Source: Kiritimatiellia bacterium
GTDB lineage: Bacteria; Verrucomicrobiota; Kiritimatiellia; JAFGHX01
Direction: 5' to 3'
DNA length: 44,765 bases
Assembly (NCBI GenBank): GCA_016929905.1
Contig: JAFGHX010000305.1
Span: 1-44,765 of the forward strand
The notes below the pieces were generated by a model, which was given only the letters and a program-made list of their open reading frames with translations, was not told where the DNA came from and did no database searches. Both the position numbers and the translations under genes were made by a program. This document shows positions 7,381 through 14,989 of the stretch, one piece after another (the stretch's first letter is position 1; every line of letters starts with the position of its first letter).

Positions 7381-7793
7381 CGCAGGCTCCTTTTCGGCAG
7401 TACGAAACGTCCAAATTTCCATTCGTTACCCTCGTCTCAATTCTGCAGCATAAGTTGTACCAAAATCCTCACCGTAAAGCCAGTACTTTTTTTTTGGGCA
7501 ATATATGGCTTTTTACCATAAAAACCATCCCTCTGTCTACCAGGCTTCTCTCAATTCTGCGAAGATCCTCTCTCACATTTGCGAGGATGATATTCTCAGT
7601 TTTTAGAAAGTGGGAAGCGTATGATTCTTGGAAATAGCTTGTGAATAGGTGATTCAGTTTGGGGAAATTGGCACGAAAACCAGGAGAAGTGCGTCTATCC
7701 GAGAGGCCCAGAAGTTGCGGGCAGGTTCTCGGGCGGACTTGACACGGGCGTTTGCGATTCTGTACCGTCGGCGTCAATCGCTTGGCGTTTCGT
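7381..7793. other. AT-rich divergent intergenic region
   Basis: About 410 bp separate the pseudopilin operon (minus) from the kinase-like gene (plus). The part from about 7430 to 7690 is clearly the most AT-rich non-coding stretch in the window, with T-runs and a hairpin (ATGG-c-TTTT/AAAA-CCAT, about 7505-7528). The 12-mer TCTCAATTCTGC occurs twice, about 115 bp apart. It holds the sigma-54-like promoter described separately. A 114-codon minus-strand frame (7469-7813) is not convincing. Confidence 0.6.
7447..7463 (-). promoter_or_regulatory. Sigma-54-type promoter of the pseudopilin operon
   Basis: On the minus strand the site reads TTGGTACAACTTATGCT. The GG (-24) and GC (-12) are separated by exactly 10 bases and the flanks TTGG-AC and TGCT fit the consensus. 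A transcript would begin near 7437, giving a leader of about 57 nt before the ATG at 7380. Type IV pilin genes are classically RpoN-dependent, which supports the call. Confidence 0.55.
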
Positions 7794-8669
7794 ATGGATG
7801 TGATGAAGAACACTGAACAGATACGTCAATTTCTCGAGCGGGTCTCGGCCGTGCCGGTCAGTGTTTCCGAGGGCGGCACGGGCCTGAACGGGGTGTGGAC
7901 GGTTGAAGTGGGCGGCAAGCGTGTGATACTGAAAGTGTACTCGCGTCGTCGTTCTCTGCTACGCGCGGTGTTGTGCGACATTGGCTACCGGCTTCGCGGG
8001 CTCACGTCCTTCAGCGCTTCCGGCCGTTGTCGCGCGGAGCGTATGAATCTGGAGGCATGGCGCCGTGCCGGCTTCGAAACGCCGCGGATCATCGAAACCC
8101 CGTTGCCCGAACCGCTCCCGCCGAACTGTCTGTGTCTGGAGTTCATCGACGGCCCGCTGCTCTCGTCTTTTCTTCTTGATGCCGCGGTTCCGGCCAGGGA
8201 CAGGAAGCGGGTGTTCCGCCGGTTCGCGGAGCAGTGGGCGCGCCGCCACGTCAGAGCCGAACAGACCGGGGACGGCCGGCTGATCCACGAACGATCCACG
8301 TTCGATCACGTGTTCCTTTGCGGCGACCGGTTCGTGACGTTCGACCTCGAAGCCGCCTACGTGCGGGTCGGCAACATGCGCGCGGTGATCGCGCGCGAGA
8401 TATGCGGCTATCTGCGCTCGGTTCTGAAGCGCTGCTCGGAGGAGCAGATCGGCACCTTTTTGGACTGGCTTGTGGACGTCTACCCGAACCGGGCCTACCT
8501 GGCGTATATCCACACGGCGCTCTACAGAAACCCCTCGCTTCCCGCCCGCCTGGTGCACGGTACGGACCGCGCTTTACGCCGGCTGCGCAAGCAGAAGATG
8601 CCCAAGTTCGAAGTGGCCCAAAGGCTGCGCGCCGCGCTGCTTCGGGCCGACGCCGTGACGGTCTCGTGA
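7794..8669 (+). CDS. Lipopolysaccharide-kinase-like / APH-fold protein with atypical catalytic loop
   Basis: About 291 residues of protein-kinase-like fold resembling the WaaP/InaA/KdkA sugar-kinase families. Seen are an N-lobe with VWTVEVGGKRVILKVYSRRR (ATP-binding Lys), a hinge region CLCLEFIDGPLLSSFL and a C-lobe with LIHERSTFDHVFL followed by FVTFDLEAAY. The last is the counterpart of the metal-binding DFG/DLE. The catalytic-loop Asp of HxD is replaced (HER), so activity is uncertain. No signal peptide; probably cytoplasmic, at the inner membrane face. The start is either ATG 7794 or ATG 7803, neither with a clear ribosome site. It stands alone between divergent pseudopilin genes and a secreted protein gene. 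Confidence 0.65.
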   Translation: MDVMKNTEQIRQFLERVSAVPVSVSEGGTGLNGVWTVEVGGKRVILKVYSRRRSLLRAVLCDIGYRLRGLTSFSASGRCRAERMNLEAWRRAGFETPRIIETPLPEPLPPNCLCLEFIDGPLLSSFLLDAAVPARDRKRVFRRFAEQWARRHVRAEQTGDGRLIHERSTFDHVFLCGDRFVTFDLEAAYVRVGNMRAVIAREICGYLRSVLKRCSEEQIGTFLDWLVDVYPNRAYLAYIHTALYRNPSLPARLVHGTDRALRRLRKQKMPKFEVAQRLRAALLRADAVTVS

Positions 8670-8766
8670 CATCTCGCGCCGGCGCGCGGAGCGTGAGCAG
8701 GCGGTCGGGCATGGACGACTGTTGATCACGGGGCCGGGCAAGGGCCCCGGTGTGGGAGGACGAAAG

Positions 8767-10902
8767 ATGAGCATGCGCTGGAACCCGGGATTTCTCGCGG
8801 GCCTGGTATTGCTGGCCGGTGCGTGCCGTGCGGCACGCGCGGAGCTGCGCCGATTCGAAGTGAAGGGAGGGCGGAACGAAGGCGTCTGGCGTCTGACGTG
8901 CGACGCGGCCGTACGGGACGAGGCGAACTATCACAACGTTCAATGCTGGAGCCCGAACGGGCGGTACACCTGCTACACGCACTGGGGCGGGAACGACGGG
9001 GCGGGGGGCAAGGCCTCGGCCGAGGTGCACGTGGTGGATCTTTCGACGGGCGAAGACCGGCTGGTGGAGAAGGGGATCAACCCGCGCTGGGCGAACGGGC
9101 ACAACTGGTTGTTCTTCTGCCATTTCACGGGTGACGGCACGAAGCCGTACGAGACCGGGACGCAGGTGATTCGGTACGATGCAGACACCGGCGAGAAAGC
9201 GGTGATCACGCACGGGATGGAGACGCCGGGCGGGCTGGACAGCACCGACACCTGGTTGTACGGCACGCAGCGATTCCGCGGCCAGAAGCCGCCGCACGTG
9301 GCGGTTCGGGTCCGGAACGAACCGGACAGCAAGTTGGAGGTGCTGGCAGGCGCCCCCAACTCGCACCCGTCCGTGCAGGTCAACCCGAGCCACCCGGTGC
9401 TCATGATGCGGGCCAAGGACAACGAGGACCCGGTGTACGGCACGAACCGGGCCTGGTTCGACATGACGGGCGGCAACGTGCGGCAGGCTACGGTGATGGC
9501 GGAGGCAGGGCACCAGTCGTGGAGCGGCGACGGCACGTACGTCCTGGTCGGAAACGGGCAGGTGCGGGGCCGGCTGTGGAACGAGCCGTTTCCCAGCGAG
9601 CTGCACGTGCTCTCCGCCGCCGGAGTCGGCGATGTCTGCCCCGGCGACCGAGCGGGCCGGTTCGCCTGCGGCGGAAACCTGAACATGGTGGATCTGCGCA
9701 GCGGCGACGGCTGGCACGTGCTCAACCCCCATTCCTACATCGTCTACCCCATGGCGGGCGATTTCTCGACGCGTTACGATATCGATCCGAAGGGCAGCCC
9801 CGACGGGACCAAGATCCACTTCCACTCCACGCGCGATCTCGAGCACCCGGTCGTGACCCGGATCACCGGCTACGACAAGGACAAGCCGGACAGCATCGAG
9901 GTGGAGAGTACGGACGGCTTCCCCGCGGCCGGCGACATCGTCTGCGGGTGGGAAGTCATCGGGTACGCCGCCAGGACCGCAACCGCATTCGAAGGGTTGA
10001 CCCGGCAGAAGTACGGCACACGCGGAGCGCCGGACCTTGTGCGCAAGGCGCGTTACGCCTTTCCGCTGTCCGCCTTCGTGCTGTCCGGCCGGGACAGGGA
10101 ACGGGCCAAGCCGGACGCGGCTATGCTCGGCGCGGGCATTCCGGAGGACAACCCGCTTCTGTATCAGCGGCAGACGGACTGCTACGTGGTCGTCGTGCGG
10201 CGGCCTTTCCCGCCGTACCTGCGCTGGGAGAACGGCGTGCTGGAGGTCGTTCCCAGCGAGCACCATCGGGAGCTACGCGGCTATCGCGTGCTGAAGGACG
10301 ACCGGCCGCTGGACGAGAAGCTGTTTGTGCCTGGCGATGCGTTCACCCTCTCCGACAGGGGCGAGTACAGCGTGGCGGCCGTGGAATGGAGCGGGCTGGC
10401 CAGCCGGCCCAGTGCGCCGATCGAGATCAAGACGCCGGAGAAATGCCGGATTCTGGCCGCGATCCCCGAGGGGTTCTCTCCCCTGAAGGAAGTCTGGCGG
10501 CGGAACGGCGTGCCCACGCTGCGCGAGCGTGCGCTTAACGCCGCGCGCGCGTCGATGTCGCTCATCCATACCTATGAAGGCATCATTGCCAGCGAGGACT
10601 GGCGCGAGGGGCGGCGAGTCTCACACGTCGACATCAACGACTTCGGCAAGCCGATCCGCCATCTCGAGTTCCACGACAACGGCAAACTCAAGAAGCGCAC
10701 CTACAAGACGGCTTCAGGGGCAGTCGTGAGCGAGGAGCACTTCGGCGAAGACGGCGCCCGCACCGAGTCTATCACCTACGATACGCGCCCGGACCGGCTC
10801 GGGCAGCTCAGCAGCCGCTGGTGGTACGATCACGGCAAGCCGGTGAAGAAGACCGACGGAAGAGGGAAGGTGGTTTTCGACAAGACGGGCGTGCCGGAGT
10901 GA
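8767..10902 (+). CDS. Secreted TolB/PL22-like beta-propeller protein with C-terminal MORN-like repeats
   Basis: The 711-residue product starts at the ATG at 8767, with GGGAGGA just upstream. A Sec signal peptide is evident (hydrophobic FLAGLVLLAGA, cleavage near AARA-E). Residues about 30-400 contain repeated beta-propeller blades (QCWSPNGRYTCYTHW, HQSWSGDGTYVLVGN, DPKGSPDGTKIHFHSTRD) like TolB-type propellers and oligogalacturonate lyases (PL22). A beta-sandwich-like segment follows (about 510-570). The C-terminal 100 residues have YwqK/MORN_2-like units (HLEFHDNGKLKKRTYKT, WWYDHGKPVKK). Function is not certain; a periplasmic polysaccharide lyase or glycan-binding protein is plausible beside the glycosidase genes. 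Confidence 0.6.
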   Translation: MSMRWNPGFLAGLVLLAGACRAARAELRRFEVKGGRNEGVWRLTCDAAVRDEANYHNVQCWSPNGRYTCYTHWGGNDGAGGKASAEVHVVDLSTGEDRLVEKGINPRWANGHNWLFFCHFTGDGTKPYETGTQVIRYDADTGEKAVITHGMETPGGLDSTDTWLYGTQRFRGQKPPHVAVRVRNEPDSKLEVLAGAPNSHPSVQVNPSHPVLMMRAKDNEDPVYGTNRAWFDMTGGNVRQATVMAEAGHQSWSGDGTYVLVGNGQVRGRLWNEPFPSELHVLSAAGVGDVCPGDRAGRFACGGNLNMVDLRSGDGWHVLNPHSYIVYPMAGDFSTRYDIDPKGSPDGTKIHFHSTRDLEHPVVTRITGYDKDKPDSIEVESTDGFPAAGDIVCGWEVIGYAARTATAFEGLTRQKYGTRGAPDLVRKARYAFPLSAFVLSGRDRERAKPDAAMLGAGIPEDNPLLYQRQTDCYVVVVRRPFPPYLRWENGVLEVVPSEHHRELRGYRVLKDDRPLDEKLFVPGDAFTLSDRGEYSVAAVEWSGLASRPSAPIEIKTPEKCRILAAIPEGFSPLKEVWRRNGVPTLRERALNAARASMSLIHTYEGIIASEDWREGRRVSHVDINDFGKPIRHLEFHDNGKLKKRTYKTASGAVVSEEHFGEDGARTESITYDTRPDRLGQLSSRWWYDHGKPVKKTDGRGKVVFDKTGVPE

Positions 10903-11025
10903 GTCGATTCCGTGTTATAGCGGCCCGCGTTCGGCATAATGATGTACAGTGGAGGAAACGCATCGTCCCCGGCGTCTCCTTCTTCTTTTTGCCGGACAAC
11001 CGAGGGACGAAGGAGCGTGGTCGAC

Positions 11026-12393
11026 GTGAATGCGCGGGCGAAATCAGAGAAGGGCCAAGCTGAGCGTGGTGCGGGGTTTGCGGGGCCGTTGCGGGTTCAC
11101 CCGGGCAACCCGCGCTATTTCACGGACGACAGCGGCAAGGCGATATACCTGACCGGCTCCCACACCTGGGCCACGCTGCAGGAGCGGCAGTTGGAGGAGA
11201 CGCCGGAATTCGACTACGCCGCGTGGCTTGACTTCATGGAGAAGCACGGCCACAACTTCCTGCGCATGTGGACGTGGGAGCATGCGGCCTGGATGCAGTT
11301 CACGGACCGGAAGATTCTGTACGGTCCGAACCCCTACGCGCGGACAGGGCCCGGCAAGGCGCTCGACGGCGGGCCGACGTTCGACCTCACGAAGTTCAAC
11401 GATGCGTTTTTCGAGCGGCTCCGCTCGCGGGTCGTCGCGGCCGGCGCGCGCGGGATCTACGTCAGCGTGATGTTCTTCCAGGGGTTCAGCGTCAGCAAAC
11501 TGTCGCCGCGTTGGCCGATCGGCGGCAACGCCTTCCGCGGGCATCCGATGCACAGGGACAACAACATCAACGGGATCGACGGCGATCCGAACGGCAGCGG
11601 GACCGGCCGCCAAATCCATACGCTTGACGTGCCCGCGATCACGAGGCTGCAGGAAACGTACGTCAGGACTGTCATCGATACGCTCAACGATCTGGACCAC
11701 GTGCTGTGGGAGATCGGCAATGAGATTCACGAGAGCTCCGTCCGGTGGCAATATCACATGATCGACTTCGTGCGTGAGTGCGAAAGGGCGAAGCCGAAAC
11801 AGCACCCGGTCGGCATGACGGGTGCGCCGATCCGGACGCCGGCGTTGCTGGCGAGCCGTGCGGACTGGATTTCGCCGGCTGGCGACGCGCGATACCGCAA
11901 CGACGGTTCGGCGGCCTGCGTGGACAAGATCGTCGTGGTCGACACCGACCATCTCAACCCCACCTCCGAGGATGCGACCTGGCCGTGGCGCTGCCTGACG
12001 CGCGGCAACCACTTCATCCTCATGGACTCGTACATGGACGCGCGGGTCGGTTCGCCGCGCGCGCCCGCCACGACGGCCGACAACGTGCGCCGGCAGATGG
12101 GGTATGCGCTCAAGCTCGCGCGGCGCATGGATCTGGCCGCCACCGCGCCACGCAACGACCTGGCTTCCACTCAGTATTGCCTCGCCAATCCCGGCCGGGA
12201 ATACCTCGTCTACCTGCCCGAGGGCGGCGAGGCGGACGTGGATCTTTCCGCCGTGTCGGGCACGATCGCCGCCACCTGGTTCAACCCGTCGACCGGGGCG
12301 CGGCTCAACGGGGATCGCGTCGGAGGCGGCGCCCGGCGCCGGTTCACCGCGCCCTTTCCGGGTCACGCGGTGCTGGTCCTGGTGAAGGGGTGA
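11026..12393 (+). CDS. GH-A-like (beta/alpha)8 hydrolase with C-terminal beta-sandwich domain
   Basis: About 455 residues. The GTG at 11026 is chosen because AAGGAG lies ten bases upstream; an ATG at 10939 is in frame but has no ribosome site. The N-terminus (PLRVHPGNPRYFTDDSGKAIYLTGSHTW) resembles the DUF4038/GH140-like families. The barrel contains WEIGNEIHES, with Asn232-Glu233 as the clan GH-A acid/base pair; DTDHLNP is also conserved-looking. A C-terminal domain (about 375-455; YCLANPGREYLVYLPEGG) is shared with the gene at 13434. No signal peptide is present, so it should act on imported oligosaccharides. Substrate unknown. It lies 123 bp after the secreted propeller gene. Confidence 0.75.
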   Translation: MNARAKSEKGQAERGAGFAGPLRVHPGNPRYFTDDSGKAIYLTGSHTWATLQERQLEETPEFDYAAWLDFMEKHGHNFLRMWTWEHAAWMQFTDRKILYGPNPYARTGPGKALDGGPTFDLTKFNDAFFERLRSRVVAAGARGIYVSVMFFQGFSVSKLSPRWPIGGNAFRGHPMHRDNNINGIDGDPNGSGTGRQIHTLDVPAITRLQETYVRTVIDTLNDLDHVLWEIGNEIHESSVRWQYHMIDFVRECERAKPKQHPVGMTGAPIRTPALLASRADWISPAGDARYRNDGSAACVDKIVVVDTDHLNPTSEDATWPWRCLTRGNHFILMDSYMDARVGSPRAPATTADNVRRQMGYALKLARRMDLAATAPRNDLASTQYCLANPGREYLVYLPEGGEADVDLSAVSGTIAATWFNPSTGARLNGDRVGGGARRRFTAPFPGHAVLVLVKG

Positions 12394-12435
12394 TGGTCGA
12401 GTCGGATGAGCGGTCCGTGTGGGGCCGGGCCGGGG

Positions 12436-13155
12436 CTACACGCCAAGCTCGTCGAGCTTCGCGCCGATCAGTTTCAGCGTCGCCTCGATAAGCGCCTCTC
12501 CAAATTCGGCCGTCGCGTCGCGCGGGTCTTCGCCGGCGACGCCTTGCGGCCAGGTGCCGCGGTCGGCGGGCAGCTGCGAGAGGTCCACCAGCTCGGGCGC
12601 GACGGCCAGCATAACGGAGGTTTCGTTTCGGCCGGCATGGTCGCACTGCGTCCGCCATTGGCCGGGGAAGTCGCGTTTGGCGGAAACCAGCTTCAAGCCG
12701 AACTGCTTTTCCCACGCGTCGGCCATTTCCGCCCACGCCGTTCGGGACGGACCGTGCCCGTCGGCCACGATACACCGGAACCCGGCGCGTTTTGCCTGCG
12801 CAAGTGCGGCTTCGATCATCGCCAGGAACAAACCCTTCGGGACCCAATAGCAGCTGCCCGGCAATCGCCTGTGCGGGGTGGTGCTGTTCGCGGTGTCCAT
12901 CCCGATCAGGTCCGGCCCTGTCTCCTGCCCCGTTATGCGGTCCGGCGCCAGCCAGACGGGCGGCAGCACGATCCCGCCGAAGCGCCGTGCCGCGCGTTCG
13001 AACAGGCCGCGCGCCTGCAGGAAGTCCGCGCCCAGCGCGTTCTGCACACCGTGCCACTCCAGCGTGCCGATCGGCAGGTAGCCGACCGGGCGCCGGGCCA
13101 GGCGCGCCTCGAACTCGTGTGGCAGCAGTTCCTCATGGCGTACTTTCTCGGTCAT
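12436..13155 (-). CDS. Creatininase-family amidohydrolase
   Basis: The 239-residue product starts at the ATG at 13155, with GGAGGGA upstream; the longer frame to 13239 has none. The metal-site motif PIGTLEWHGVQNALGAD gives Glu33, His35 and Asp44. VADGHGPS is the counterpart of the family's NGHGGN, and HAGRNETSVMLAVAPELVDL carries the conserved Glu. The family hydrolyses cyclic or linear amides (creatinine, formamidopyrimidines, mycofactocin precursor) with Zn or Mn; the substrate here is unknown. It is cytoplasmic, convergent with one GH-A-like gene and divergent from the other. Members of this family often sit in sugar-utilisation clusters. Confidence 0.85.
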   Translation of the reverse strand: MTEKVRHEELLPHEFEARLARRPVGYLPIGTLEWHGVQNALGADFLQARGLFERAARRFGGIVLPPVWLAPDRITGQETGPDLIGMDTANSTTPHRRLPGSCYWVPKGLFLAMIEAALAQAKRAGFRCIVADGHGPSRTAWAEMADAWEKQFGLKLVSAKRDFPGQWRTQCDHAGRNETSVMLAVAPELVDLSQLPADRGTWPQGVAGEDPRDATAEFGEALIEATLKLIGAKLDELGV

Positions 13156-13189
13156 GCTCGTATCCCTCCGGTAAGCCGGGCCTACTGTC

Positions 13190-13221
13190 AAGATACGCGC
13201 GCACGCGTGTATCTTCGTCGG
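13190..13221. repeat. Near-perfect palindrome plus shared 15-mer
   Basis: AAGATACGCGCG (13190-13201) and its inverse (13204-13215) match at 11 of 12 positions around a 2-base centre. The right arm runs into GTGTATCTTCGTCGG (13207-13221), also found at 4790-4804. The site is in the divergent region between the creatininase gene (start 13155) and the hydrolase gene at 13434, so it could be an operator for either, or an extragenic repeat. Apart from this the roughly 280-bp region shows nothing I can name. Confidence 0.5.
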
Positions 13222-13433
13222 ATCAACGGCCAACCACACATCTCAACTCGCGGCGCCAAAGTCAACTCCGAATGCGGGCCACCTCGCGCGGCGCCGCGTT
13301 TCTCGAGCCACCTCCCGGCCGGTTCGCGGCCGCAGATTCGTGCGTCCACCTGCTGTTAGGGTTTGACCGCCCGGTTGCTCTGCATTACGCTGTTGGGCTG
13401 ACACGAGTTGCCGCGCCTGAAAAGGGGGGGAGG

Positions 13434-14879
13434 ATGAAGGAGTCTGCGGTTCGGCGGGATTCGCATGCGATCCAACCATACGGGGCCAATCCGTTCTACT
13501 GGCAGTACAAGGGCAAGCCCCTTCTTCTGTTGGGCGCGAGCGACGACGACAACCTCTTCCAATGGACGGGCGAGGCGCTTACCGATCAGCTCGACCTGCT
13601 CAAGTCCGTCGGCGGCAACTACCTGCGCAACACGATGAGCGACCGCGACCGGGTCGGCCTGGCGCACGGGCTGAACGTGGACAACGTGTTTGCGTTCAAG
13701 CTGGCGGAAGACGGCAAGTACGACCTGGACCAGTGGAACGACGAATACTGGGAGCGGCTCGAGTTCTTCCTGATCGAGACGGTGAAACGGGACATCATCG
13801 TTCAGCTTACCCTGTGGGACATTCACGATCTGCGCGGCGAGATCCAGAAGGGTGCGACGGGCGGCTGGGACGCTCACCCGTGGAACCCGAAGAACAACGT
13901 GAACTATACCGCGGAGAGCACGGGCATTCCGGAACAGGTCGACACGTCTTCGCCGGAGAAGCAGGCGGAGCATCCGTTCTTCCGGACGGTGCCCGCCCTG
14001 AACGACGTGGGCAGCGTGCTGGAGTTGCAGCAGAAGTTCGTGCGCAGGATCCTCACGACGACACTGTGCTGCGAGCACGTGCTCTACAACGTCGAGAACG
14101 AGGCGTTGACGCCGACCGAATGGATGGATTACTGGGCCGATTTCGTGCGCCGCGAAGCGGCCGGTGTCGGCCGCGCCGTGTTTCTCACGGGCATGCGGCG
14201 CGATACGGGGCTGCTGAGCGCCGACCACAAGCACGTGATCGAGAACGACGAGCTGTACGACTATGTGGACATCTCGCAGAACAATGCGAACAGCGGCCAG
14301 CAGCACTACGACAACGCCATTCGCATGCGCTCGCTGGTGGAGGCGGCCGGGGCGCGCCCGATCAACAACGTCAAGATCTACAAGGGCGGCGTCGATGAGG
14401 CGGATGCCGTTTTCGGCGAGGGCGCAAAGAGCGAGCAGATCACCGAGACCGCGCGCCGGTTCTGGCGCAACGTCTTCGCCGGCTGCGCCAGTTCGCGGTT
14501 CCATCGGCCCGTGCTCATGGAGGACGGCGTGCGGTTCGGCATCGGCCTGAACAGCACCGCCCGGGCCCAGATCCGCGGCATGCGCATGGTGGAGGAGGCC
14601 CTGACGGTCTTCACGATGACGCCGCACGACGACCTCGTCAGCGGGCACGCCGACGACGGCGCCTACTGCCTGGCCGAACAGGGCAAGCAGTACGCGGTCT
14701 ACTTCCCGAACGGGGGCGCCGCCAACCTGAACCTGAGCGCGGCCACCACCCCGATGAGGGCACGGTGGTTGAACGTCGACGCCGGCGAATGGGGGCCGGA
14801 ACAGGAACAGGCGCCCGGCACCGCCGCCGAACTCGTTTGCCCCGCCGCCGGCCAGTGGGTCGTCGTTGTGCGGGCGTAG
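13434..14879 (+). CDS. GH-A-like (beta/alpha)8 hydrolase, paralogue of the 11026 gene
   Basis: The 481-residue product starts at the ATG at 13434, directly after a GGGGGGGAGG tract; the frame extends far upstream but that part is not protein-like. The barrel starts NPFYWQYKGKPLLLLGASDDDNLFQW, and YNVENEALTPTEW supplies Asn222-Glu223 as the probable acid/base. PVLMEDGVRFG could hold the nucleophile strand. The C-terminal domain (YCLAEQGKQYAVYFPNGG to the end) closely parallels that of the 11026 protein. No signal peptide is seen. A role in intracellular breakdown of an imported glycoside is likely; the specificity is unknown. Confidence 0.75.
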   Translation: MKESAVRRDSHAIQPYGANPFYWQYKGKPLLLLGASDDDNLFQWTGEALTDQLDLLKSVGGNYLRNTMSDRDRVGLAHGLNVDNVFAFKLAEDGKYDLDQWNDEYWERLEFFLIETVKRDIIVQLTLWDIHDLRGEIQKGATGGWDAHPWNPKNNVNYTAESTGIPEQVDTSSPEKQAEHPFFRTVPALNDVGSVLELQQKFVRRILTTTLCCEHVLYNVENEALTPTEWMDYWADFVRREAAGVGRAVFLTGMRRDTGLLSADHKHVIENDELYDYVDISQNNANSGQQHYDNAIRMRSLVEAAGARPINNVKIYKGGVDEADAVFGEGAKSEQITETARRFWRNVFAGCASSRFHRPVLMEDGVRFGIGLNSTARAQIRGMRMVEEALTVFTMTPHDDLVSGHADDGAYCLAEQGKQYAVYFPNGGAANLNLSAATTPMRARWLNVDAGEWGPEQEQAPGTAAELVCPAAGQWVVVVRA

Positions 14880-14896
14880 TGCGCCCCGGCGCATCC

Positions 14897-14933
14897 GCGT
14901 TGAGGCGGGCGTTGCCCGCGGGCCGCCCAACGC
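14897..14933. terminator. Hairpin between convergent genes
   Basis: GCGTTG(a)GGCGG (14897-14908) pairs with CCGCCCAACGC (14923-14933), with one bulged A and a GC-rich loop that can fold further. It lies between the stop of the hydrolase (14879) and the stop of the TPR glycosyltransferase (14990, minus). There is no T-run, so termination activity is only inferred from position. Confidence 0.4.
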
Positions 14934-14989
14934 CTTCGCCTTTCCGCTCTTCCTCTCTCGGGGGATCCGCTTCTGCGCCGTCCGGGCTC

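Noticed and set aside
7469..7813. 114-codon minus-strand frame in the AT-rich intergenic region
   Set aside because: No ribosome site, no recognisable domain, and it overlaps the kinase gene start. Could be tested by expression data.
8251..10266. 671-codon minus-strand frame
   Set aside because: Antisense of the secreted propeller gene, which has a ribosome site and signal peptide.
12792..13433. Upstream extension of the second GH-A-like gene
   Set aside because: The added residues are low-complexity and antisense to the creatininase gene; GGGGGGGAGG marks the start at 13434.
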